Part shown: positions 23,201-35,200 of the stretch, in pieces
Layout: each line of letters begins with the position of its first letter
Position numbering within the stretch: position 1 is the first letter of the stretch
From: Tubulanus polymorphus
Taxonomy: Eukaryota; Nemertea; Palaeonemertea; Tubulaniformes; Tubulanidae
Length of the DNA: 64,000 nucleotides
Assembly: GCF_964204645.1 (NCBI RefSeq)
Contig: NC_134029.1
Span: 10,470,850 to 10,534,849, forward strand
Direction: 5' to 3'
Position numbers and translations under genes: made by a program
Notes under the pieces: model-generated
Told to the model about the DNA's origin: nothing
Database searches by the model: none
The model's input: only the letters and a program-made list of their open reading frames with translations

Positions 23201-26200
23201 GTCAATGATATTACATTCGGGAAATACATTCACGGATTATTCGGAGTTACCAAAAAACGAATTCGAGACTCAAAAGTTTCCAGAGTATTCATCTATCCAG
23301 GAATTTCACTAAGAGAAGAAAATGACTCGGATGAACGCAGCTTAAACGAATTAATTGACAATGCTACATTGGATCATACATGTATTGCATACAAAAGAAA
23401 GGACTTGTATGTAATTGAGATCGATTCAGGATATGCAGTGAACAACAATTCTGTGATGAAAAAAGTTATCTTAAATGGCACGGATTATACCTGGCAATTG
23501 ATGATCGGTACAACCCCAATAGAACTACAGTTATATGGAATATCAAATAGATATACACGTACAGTTCACTCGATCTCATCAATCATTCTCATTGTGAAAA
23601 AAATCAGACTTTGCCTGGGAAAAGTTAAACCGTTTATATCCATTGTGAAAGATATCTTCGTGGAGACAATATCCGATGGAAACAACTTTTCTACAGTGTG
23701 TCTACGTATGAAGACATGTGAACGTATCCTGACATTTATCAAAGACAGTAAATCATCGTCATATAGGAAATGCAATGATATAACACTATGTGAAAAGCCT
23801 AAACGAAATTCAATCGAAATTCGAGATAGTGGTGACATGTCAAAAATTATGGATGCAATATTCCCACACGCAACAAGTAAGTTTTATTTCATAAAAAATG
23901 GAGTCTAATTTTTTTTAGTATCTACTAAATTTGAACTTCTTCTTTAGGTGAAATGAAAACTCTGATGGAGCAACAAAGAAAGATGCTGGCTACATCAGGT
24001 GTCAACAGTCATCGCTGGGATAGAAAATTAATTGCTCAATGCCTGTCGCTTTGGGCAAGGAGCCCTGATTCGTATCGTAACCTTAAAGAATCAGGTTATT
24101 TGATTCTACCATCCGAACGTTTACTTAGAATGTATAAAAATTCAGTTCCACAAGAGTCGGGCTTGAATACCGAAACCCTGGAATGGATGATAAACGTAGC
24201 AACGAGGCGGAAAATTTCAAAAGAGGGATTCGTTGGAGGATTGTTGCTCGATGAAATGTCAATCGAAAAAAAACATCGTGACAGTTGGAGATGGAGATCG
24301 ACTACGTCTTGTTGGCTTTGTAGAATCTGGGCCAGAGGCCAATGACCTGGAAATCATAAAGAGTAACACCAGAGAGCAATCATTGGCTTCGCACGTATTG
24401 CAATTCGAATTTGTTGGATTTACAGGATTCCGCTTTCCTATCTGCCACTTTCCAACAAAGCAAGCATCAGCAACTGATATATATGTAATGTTTTGGGAGA
24501 TCGTATCAATCTAGACGGCGCAATTACAAATCGTCAATTTGTGAAATTACACTTTTCCGGTAACCCTTCTGAAGCAGTTTTCTCAGTACAAAATGATGAC
24601 AAAATGTTCTTTATAATGGACATCAAACATACATTTAAAAAGATCAGGAATAGTTTATTCGCCAGTTCACCAAGTAGCAGGAAACGCCATATCTTTATTA
24701 ATGGACAGCATTTCGAATGGAAAATGTTCAATAGTTTCAATAAGAGACGACCGCATAAAGAAACTAATTGCAATATTGAAATGGTTTAATGATTGGGAAA
24801 AATCTGTTATAAATGACAGCAATCTTCAACCTACCAATAAATTTCTGATGACTGCAGAGTGCAGAGAAGATTTAAAGTCATCCTTGCTGGGATTCATATC
24901 GTTGTGTGAACATAGGTAAATACACAAACATTAAATGACAGCTTTTCAAAAGATATTTCAATACCTGATATGGTCGTACATCTTGGGGCTAATATGATAG
25001 AATTTAGTTTAGAACCTTAAATATAGCTTACTAATCTAAATTATATAATGACAAAGATAAATGTCCCTGTTCTACATTCTTAATTGTTTCTTTCAAACAA
25101 TGAGTCTAGGGTTATTTATCGAAAATAATAACAATCCAAAAATGTTCAAGGACTACTGTAAATCTATGTTGCCACCAGTTACAACCCAATTTGTTTGAAA
25201 GAATAACCTATTTTATGAGAATGTCATCCATAAAATTCATTTGTAATGCATAATTTCAGGTTCAACGACAAGTATGACACAAGTAATAAATCCCAGCCGC
25301 CTTAATTCCGATGAGATTGAGAACCATTTCTGCCAACAACGTAGCTTAAATGGGAATAAATCCAATCCCACGTATGCCGATTATAAGAAGTCAGTGAACA
25401 CCATAATACTAACGCAGAAAACAGTTTCACGTAAATCGAACGCGGCAAATAATAAACAATCGGCAGATCCGTTTTGTTTCCGAACGGACAGACCATTGAA
25501 CCCTCGACCATCTAAAAGAATTGCGCTGATGGATATTTCCAATCAAAGGTAAATTAAAACCTCTATTAGTATCTATTACAAGATCTCCACATTTAAATAA
25601 TACAGCGATAATTATAAAAACATGAAAAGGCTAAAAAATGATACCTTGGTTCTCTGCAGTGGCCGAGTCACTTTCGTCAACTCCAATAAAATTTGTAATC
25701 AGTTCATTTCTATAGCAGCCGGGTCTGTTATGGTAAAATTGATCACGATTTTTAAAAGTAATGTACAGGGTAGGTAGGCGGCCGGCAGCGTAAAATTTTA
25801 AGCTCTGTAGACTGAGAAACAAGGTATCAATTTTTTTAGCCTAATCATTGCATAATGTTACCTACCGCTGATTTATCAGCAATAACTACAAATAAATTCT
25901 TCATCCTTGTTTCCATTTAGAAATTCCCATTCATCGTCATCGAATAGTTCGGCACAAAATCGGTAGAACCACCGATCACACCTATCACATGCAATCCATT
26001 CCCACTGTTTTCAGACCACGGCTGTTGACATTCAGGGCATATGTACTGATTTAGTGGCCGAGCACGTAAGGTTTTGTACTACATGTACTAGTAACATTTT
26101 TAGCGGATGATGTTGATGCTTCAAATGCATCCCTTATATTTGGCATACACTCTAGATTTACAATCTCAATAGATAATCTGGATATAAGAGCCTTCATTGT

Positions 26201-29200
26201 GTCAAGCTGCATATAGGGCACATTATATGCTACACACAGCTTCTGCAATTGTTCTTTCTTTAATTTGGGGAAATCTGACGACTGGATAGCTGCAACAAGC
26301 CTTTTGTGAGAAATTTCTTTCCCCAACGAAATGTCATCGAGTATTGATTGAAAATCAAAAACATATTTCGTAGATTTCTTTTCACGCTGTGCTCCTTGGC
26401 TACCAACAAGAACTTTGGTCCGATGCACCAAATCTTTTTTCTTCTTAATTTCGTTTAAATAGTCCGAGTGTAATTGTTTCACAGTGACACGAGAATAGAG
26501 TGTTACGATTTCTTTGTAAAGTCTGCAAAGAATAACCTTTTCACTCTCCGAATAATCAGAGTAAAGCTTAAGAAACAAATCCTCCATGTCACTATCCAAC
26601 ATTAATGTTCTAATGAGTATATGGTGGTACCGTTCTCCATGCGCATTCAAATTTTCTATTGACTGGAACTCAACAACAGATTTGCATAAATAGACAAAAA
26701 ATTCGTTCACTGAATCTGTGATATGTACAAGACTTTGTCGTACATTTTGACGACGAGAAGTCTCATTCAATGAGTTAAAGTCACAGCTTTCAATCTGGCT
26801 CTCCGTTCTGTAAGCCGTGAAATCAATTTAACAATGTTCATTTCAAAAACCAGACTGAAATAAAATAACTAGGACTTATAATATCTATAAATAGAATAAG
26901 AATGTTTTTGTCTTGATAATTTACAAAAATTACTTACTATCGATTTTTGACGATGTTGGGCAAACTGTATCTGCAAGTCGAGAAACGACAATTTTTCGTA
27001 CTTCGACATACAATTCATACGTAACATACGATTCTCCTTCTGAACAACAATGAAGTGATGAATATAGTTTACCGCGATGAAGTTTAAAATCCAGTCCAGT
27101 TGAAAACTGATGCAGTTTTTGATACGCATTCGTTAAATTCATTTGTGAATGTTCACTTTCACTGACAGTTTCTGTAAAAATACTTTCGACAGACATCAAA
27201 GTCCAAGCAAGAAAATTGTCCAGCTTTTCTCTGTCCAAGTTATCGATAACTGAATTTACAGATCGCTGAAAATCCGTAATAATCTTATTGAAACGAACAG
27301 CTGCCAAAACTTTTTCAAATCCGGGGGTAAGTGATGTACAGTTTCTGATTCAATTTCAATTATTCTATTTATTTCGTTTAGATTCTGAATCAGCAGACTA
27401 TCATCGTCATCGCGTGCTTCTGCAACTGGTTCTGCTGTCGCTTCATCATCTTTCGTGCAAACTTTATTCCGACAACAAGATGAGAAATAATGTTCGAACG
27501 GCACTCGTAAAATTTATCAATCGAACACGGCTGTTTGATGATGCATTGTTCAGAAAAGTTTATCAATCGCAATCCATCCGAATTTGTAACTCTTCCAATC
27601 GCAACACCAAGTTGTCCAGGACGATTAATGGGAGTGCAATCAACCGTGACACTCGAACAAGTCATGCCCTGTGCCTTATGGACAGTAAATGCAAAAGCCA
27701 GCGCAATGGGGATTTGCAACCTCTCGGCGATTATACGGTCTTGTGATGGATCGAAGACTGAAAAACAATGTTTGCATTTTGTACTGAATTGTGATTCGTG
27801 TATTGATTTTTGTGCTATTGATAATTACAGTCATAGTGCAATCTTGATTAATATGAGCAAAGATAACTATATTTTAATTTTAATTTTAAATCTTTAATTT
27901 TTCAACAGTTTTAAAATCATTTTCAGTTTATTTTAAGTTATGTTTCTTGTTATTAAAGCCAGCTCTATGAGCTGTATATATCGTCATAGATACAAAAGAA
28001 TGTGTTACACGTTGTTATCTTTATTGACTCACTATTGACCCCAATGAACGATTGGTCCCTCATCAGTAAAGTCCTTGACATAGCCAAGGGATCCATTGAC
28101 CAGATTATCTGACAAGTTGACCAACAACATTACTGGGCAATTTCGCTTCAAATGCAGTAGCTTGGGCGCTTGAAAATTTGTTTTCCTATGTCCATGGTCT
28201 GTAGCTTTGTACGTCATAAGATCACCTGCCATCTGAAATATGTCAACATCGTAACAGTTAGTAGAATGTAGAAAACTAAGAAAAGGATACGATTGCCTTT
28301 CAGACATTATACTCACATTGAATACGCTTTCTGAACTTTCAACTTGTGCTTCAGTGTTGGTGGCAGTTTCACTTGAGTTTTGAGGCTTTCCTTGCACGAA
28401 AGTCCCTTTAAAAATCGATTGCCTCAGTTGAGCAACAGCCTTTGCTGACTTCATTTACAACCTATTATAGTGAAATCATTTTCAAGTAATAATAGGTATG
28501 GTATGTATCAAAATAGACAGTTTTATAAACTTCTTGGGCTACCTGACCGAAGAAATTGTCCTTTTGTCTCATTACTGTGACAAGTTTAATCGTGTGAACA
28601 ATTGTCTTATCCCATATAACTGACTCGAACGCCATTTTTCCATCGTCGTTGTACAACGCATTTTTTACAGGGGGTAACTGGTAAAAGTCGCCTGTTTAAA
28701 AAAGATATGCTTTTTATATGGTTTTTCAAGTTCATAGTATTGATTCACGCATACACATGATGGTTATCTTACCAGCAACTATTACTTGTATGCCACCGAA
28801 ATACAAATCCGATTTCCTGGTACGCCGTATTACTTCTTCTATCAATTCGAAAATCTTGGTAGAAATCATTGAAATTTCATCAATGATCAATACATCACAA
28901 CTGACCATTCGTTCATGGGTTTTTTTAAAATCATCTTGCGTCCATAGCATTTCGACGACCTTTTGCGCTTTGTGCCGTCCATTGTTAATCCCTGTCCATC
29001 TATTAGAAAAAATGCAATATGTAAATTTTACGTTACTCACAGGGCTCGTGCCTCATGACCAAAAAATTTCATGAGGGTCAACAAAAATTGTGTATTGGCC
29101 AGACTATCCTCAATAGCATACAAGTCCAAAAATGATATAATCGAATAGGCCCCATTTCATTCAAGAGTTATGATTTTGGAGAGTACTTAAATTTTTAAGA

Positions 29201-32200
29201 GCCGTACCTGTGTATAGTCATGGGACGAGGTTATACTGCTGAATACACCTGGCAAGCTTTACCCGTAGATCCAGTGAGGTGAACATTTTTCCCTCTTTCC
29301 TGCAAATTCTTTACAATACTTTTTATCGTGTATGATTTACCGGTCCCTGCTTGACCACAGATGAAAATGTTATGGCCTGCAACAGCGAGATCTATTGCAG
29401 CACGTTGCTCCACGCTGGGCTCCATCTTGAATTTCACAACAAATCTTAATCTCATCATCTCACCAGGTGGTGGTGATGAATATCCTAATTATCATGCACG
29501 CTCTAACCACGTGCTCATTGTATGTACACATTGTTTATATTTTTCTGACACACCTCCCGATAAACCAATCAACGCATAGCCACCTGCTTCCTGTTTATAT
29601 TTTACTCGCACGTCACCGGGTGAGCCAATCAGCGCGTTTGTTGTGTTTACGCTGTCACCTTTCACCCGGTAGCCAATAGACGAACGTGAAATCTTTAGCC
29701 CGAACCTATGCATGTCATGTGATTAATGGCCGTCAGTGCGATAGTGTGAGGTGACTTTTTCGTATATTTGTTCGATTTTGAGCTTGTGACCTCACCCATC
29801 GCATGGATTATACACATAAATGAGATAAGCGTACAGGTATGACGGCGTAGTTTTAAAAAATGCATGGTTTGTTGGGGTTATCTCTAAGATTTCACATAGA
29901 AATCATCGTTTGAAGTGAAAAATACGACCATTTTGCTGTCCACCATAGAATCGGTACACCTCCATTTTGAGCTATCTCTCGTCAAAAAAAGGTGATTGCG
30001 TTGTGAGATAATTGTCGGAGAGTGGTGGTTAAAGGCTCGTTGGAAGCAGAAAGTCTTCTAGGTTGTATTAAAGCTTATTTCATGTGAATCGGTTGAGAAT
30101 TTTTGGAATTACAGTCGATTGAAGTGGAGAAGTCATTGTCAGATTGACAATTTATTGCCACCCTTGTTTTTTATATTATACAGGGATAGTGGACCTGGTC
30201 ATTGATATTGGTTTTATTCATTCACTATCAATTGTGACAAGTCCCTGTGACCAGAATGCCCAACCACATACCTATGGTAGTACGTAACTATCAACCTAGT
30301 AACATAAGAGCCCTTTGGCAAGATTATAGGGTGCTTACTACTATAAGGCAAATTGGAATTTGTGAGACGTCCTTTACTCTAAGAACCCATCTTCAAATAC
30401 CGGGTCCAACCTTTTTATGGGGCTAGTCTGTTTCAAAGTCTTCCTCCTGCAAGCGCCAGAAAGAATTCTCATTTCGTAACTGTAATATTTCGATTGCACA
30501 GCCGGCAGTAATACTTTCTCTGCATGCCTGATTTCAGGTACGGTCATAAACCCTGTATACCTTTGTACACCTTTATCATGTTTAGCGGTCACTGCCGCTT
30601 TCAGATTTCTGACGAAACGTAGGACCCATGCGGTAACAGCCTTAAGCTTATACCAAGAAGAGAATTTGTTAGCCATATTTAATAACATGTAACCGGTATC
30701 GTCAGCAATGACATGATTTTCACTTTTACTCTCGGAATCTACCTTCTTGACACTCGTCTGAAAGGAAGAAACCTCTTTTACCTCAGGGTCCTCATGTATT
30801 TCAAGGTTATCCAACCCTTTAGGCCAATCACATTCTGGTAAACGCAAAAATGATGGACCAGAGACCCAGTCAGCTTGAAGGAACTCCTGAGCAGAGACGC
30901 CTCGGGACACAGCGTCAGCCGGGTTCATTTTAGAACGAATGTAGTGCCATTGATCTGGATTTGAACCTGCGTGAATCATGGCCAAACGATCGGCTACTTA
31001 AGTTTTAAACCTCTTGTCAGCATTATTGACATACTTTATCACGGTTGTACTATCCGACCAGAACTGTGAATCGTGAATTTCAAATTCAAACTCATTACGC
31101 AATGTTTGATCATTCTTTACTGCTAAGGTTGCAGCAGCTAACTCCAATCTGGGGATGCTGACCGCTTTAAGCGGAGAAACTCTAGATTTAGAGTTTACTA
31201 ACGTTGTATGAACCTTATCATTATCGTCGCGCAGCCGCAAATAAGTAACAAATCCGTAGCCGTCCTGAGACGCATTGGCGAAATGATGTGACTGAGCATT
31301 AATTACCTTGAACCCGGGGGGTTTGATACACCTGGGAATAGATACCCTGACAATATCAGGTAAACCTGACTTCCAATTTTCAAATCGAGTCACATACTCG
31401 AGGGGTAACTTGTCATCCCAACCGCAGCCCATTTTACACAACTCCTGCAAAATTATTTTACCCGGTAACAAAGCAGGTGAAGCGAACCCTAACGGATCGT
31501 AAATGCCAGTAATAGTGGATAACATTCCACGCCGTGTTGCTGGACGGTCCTTTAAATTAACACTGATTTTGAATACATCCTTGTCCATATCCCACCATAT
31601 ACCTAGTGTTCTTTCGCCAGGGAGTCCAGGACCAATTTCCCTTAATTTGTCAGCTCAATCCTCCAAGGGGATGCTTCCCAATACTTCCTTAGAATTTGAG
31701 GTAAACTTGGTCAGTTTAAAGCCACCCAAGGCTAAGAGTGCTTAAACGGCTAACCATTTCTGCTGTCATGGGAACAGATTCCAAAGATTAAAGGCAATCG
31801 TCCACGTAAAAATTATTATATACAGTATTTACAACCGAACTACTGAACAGGTGAATATTATCCTCGGCGGTCCGGTGTAGAGCAAAATTACACACACTAG
31901 GTGACGTTACCGCACCAAAGATATGTACCAGCATACGATAATCTACCGGATCCGAATCAAGATCTCCGTCAGGCCACCAGAGAAAACGGAGTGCATGAGC
32001 ATCTCTGTCAGGCACCCTGACTTGATGAAACATGCATTTTATGTCAGCAGTAAATGCAATAAGCTCCTGACGGAAGCGACACAAAACACCCACTAATGTA
32101 TTAGTAAGGTCAGGCCCTTGATATAAAGAATCGTTCAGGGAGACTCCCTCATATTTAGAGGAGCCATCGAACACAACCCTAAATTTATCAGGTTTTTTCT

Positions 32201-35200
32201 CATTGAATACTGGGTGGTGGGGTATGTACCACGTAAATCCGATACCCTCATTAACCTGTTGCTCAGTTAATCTTTCAGCAAAGGCCGATGAGACTAAGTC
32301 CCTAACATATTCGTCATACTTTAATTTTAAATCTTCATTCCGCAACAGCCTTTGCTTTAGATATAGCAACCTACGTTCTGCCGAAATACGGTTATTGGGC
32401 ATACTAGGTGGGCATGACCTCCATGGAAGGCCGATCTCATAATGACCACTAGACAATACTACAGAATTTTCGAATAAGCCTATAGCTTTCTGGTCATTTA
32501 CAGACCTAGTCTTATCACAACAAACTTCGTCGTCATTAAACTCGCGATTACAATAATCTTGGAACAAATCGTTCAACCGTTGGTCAGTTTAAAAGCTCCT
32601 ACACGTTTACAGTTTTCCTTTGTATTAATACTCATACAACGTTTAAGCGGGCCATTTATTGTCCAACTGAAAACTGTCTTAACCGCAATCGGACCTTTAC
32701 CTCTACCTTTACGCACTTCAAGCGGTTCAAGTGCTTCACAATTGTCGTTGCCTATTAGAATCTCAACACCAGAATTTATAAGTTCAACCTTTACATCGGA
32801 CAAATGTGGCCACTTATCAATGTCTACCTGTTTTGCTATGTCGTCGACTGATATGGGCAGATTCGAAACCGATATTACATCACGGAGGGGCACGCTAGAT
32901 TGCCCGTTAAGGTCCGACACAGTTAAGTCTACCTTAGTACTAATGATTTTCTCATCTTTACCTAACGTACACAGCTTAAATTCAGTTTTAACTCCAGAAA
33001 TTCCTAAACCTTTAATAAGACTTTCAGTACAGAATGATGCTGTAGAACCATTATCAAGGAATGCATAAGTTTCAATAACTTTGTCACCGATAACTCTAAC
33101 GGGTACGATAGGCAGACCAATAACGGAATCTAAGGTACTACTAGTGACAAACCCGCTCTTAGCAGACTTATCAGCCTCTTCGTTGTTAGGAGGCCTCTCC
33201 GATTCAAAGTGTAACAATGCATTATGAGACTTACTACATTTTAAACACGATAACTTGCTACGACACTGTTAAGCTCTATGATTAGGCTTAAGGCACAACC
33301 AACAAAGACCTTTATTTAAAACATAATCCCTCCGTTCTTCAACAGATTTTGCTTTGAAAATATCACACTTATCTGTCCAGTGCTCACTGTTACTACAATA
33401 TTGACATTTGACAAAATTCGAAACAGGACCTGAACTTTCATGCTTTACGGCATGAACAGATTTTCTAAGGGTATTTCCCCTTTCATAACTTTGTGGAGGT
33501 TTTTCCACTTTACGATCGCTAAAAACTTTCCCAAAAACGGGGTGATTTAACACACGCGCCTCCTTGGTAATAAATGAAGCCATATCTTGGAAGCTAATTT
33601 CTCGACCCGCTTCCTCAGAGATCCGATCTGCAGTTACACGCCAGCGTTTGCGTGCATCATACGGTAGTCTTTCGCTCAGCTTCCGCATTGTCTCCGGATT
33701 TTCAACCTTGGACAGATATCCAATATCGCGAAGGGTATTAACGCAACTCATCGCAACGACCGACAATTTCTGCATTCCTGCGCTATCTTCCGCCTTTATG
33801 GGTGGTCCGCTGACCAACTTATCCACGAAGCTGCAAGTGATCTTGTAGCTCTGACCGTACTGTTTCTTCAGTGCTGACAACGTGTTATTTAATCCGCTCA
33901 ACGACTCCAATGAACAAAAACTTTTTACAAGTTCATTCGCATTTCCAGTAGTGCACTGTAGCAAGAGATAAAACCTAGTCCCATCATTAGACGTTTTTCG
34001 ATCTATCAGGGTATCATATGCTCTCATAAAACTGTAGAATTCACACGGATCGCCATCAAATTTGGGCATTTCAGTTTGTGGTAAAGTCAAGGCCATTGTG
34101 GTTTCTATTTGCCTGGACAATAGGTTTTCCAGGTTATATGATGGATTTACACTGACATGACCATATTCAGGTGTGAAGGACACGGCCTCCGGCCTAAGCG
34201 TAGTACCTGCCGCTACTGTCGATTCGAATGGCGGCTTGTCAATCGTAACTGCGTTTCCATTAGATACTGGAGCGGCAGGTGTGTAACCCCTTTCGGCAGC
34301 TGTAGAGGAATATACCTGTTCGTCTTTTCGTGCTGACGTAAACGACGGATCATCTCTTACTGACGACGGAAACGACAGATCATGTCTAACTGTAGACGGA
34401 TACGCACGATCATCTCTTACTGATGACGGAAACGACGGATCATGTCTAACTGTAGACGGATACGCACGATCATCTCTTACTGACAACGGAAACGACGGAT
34501 CATGTCTAACTGTAGACGGATACGCACGATCATCTCTTACTGACGACGGAAACGACGGATCATGTCTAACTGTAGACGGATACGCACGATCATCTCTTAC
34601 TGACGACGGAAACGACGGATCATGTCTAACTGTAGACGGATACGCACGATCATCTCTTACTGAGGACGGAAACGACGGATCATGTCTAACTGTAGACGGA
34701 TACGCACGATCATCTCTTACGACGGAAACGACGGATCATGCAATTTCAACGAGTTATCGACTACAGACGATTTCCAGTTCCGTTTGGTAAGCGATTGAAC
34801 TTCGACCTCCAGTTCCTTAATTCTATTTTCTAAACGACCTAGATACTCCGACTGGTTTACACTAGGCCTACTACAATCACTATAGTCTTCATCCACAGTC
34901 AAGAAGGAACTAACCCTCTTCATAAATTCTGCATACTCCATGATCAGCTGATGATCATACTAGCATAGCAGCTAGTCACACGTAATAACTTCAGAACTAA
35001 AACAGCAGTACTTACACGAGTCGCATGTTTAAATTAATATAGCATCGAAAATCCAACAGACAATACCAATAATAACCAGGACGTATTTCGCTCTTGATAT
35101 ATGCTCGATTTCGTTCCTTTATTTGTTCCAAACAGTACAGTTGTTCCAACCAATTGTGACACTAACAGTAATGGTACACACAGTAGTTCCACATACAAAA

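Larger units (their letters stand above)
21414..30249. mobile_element. P-element-like DNA transposon with PIF1-type helicase gene (8836 bp)
   Basis: It is bounded by inverted termini starting CACAGGGACTTGTCAC and by a perfect 8-bp target duplication. It carries a P-type transposase gene on the + strand (23099-25551) and a multi-exon helicase gene on the - strand (25876-29458), convergent toward the middle. Known family facts: P elements and THAP9 relatives make 8-bp duplications and use the DDE-type residues seen here. A helicase is not part of classical P elements; helicase cargo is known to me from AcademH and KolobokH transposons. The transposase is damaged while the helicase motifs are well kept. 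Confidence 0.9.

Noticed and set aside
24258-24275. Programmed frameshift at the A8 run followed by C in the transposase
   Set aside because: The downstream frame is offset +1, not the -1 expected for an A AAA AAC slippery site, and other lesions surround it; simple indel damage.
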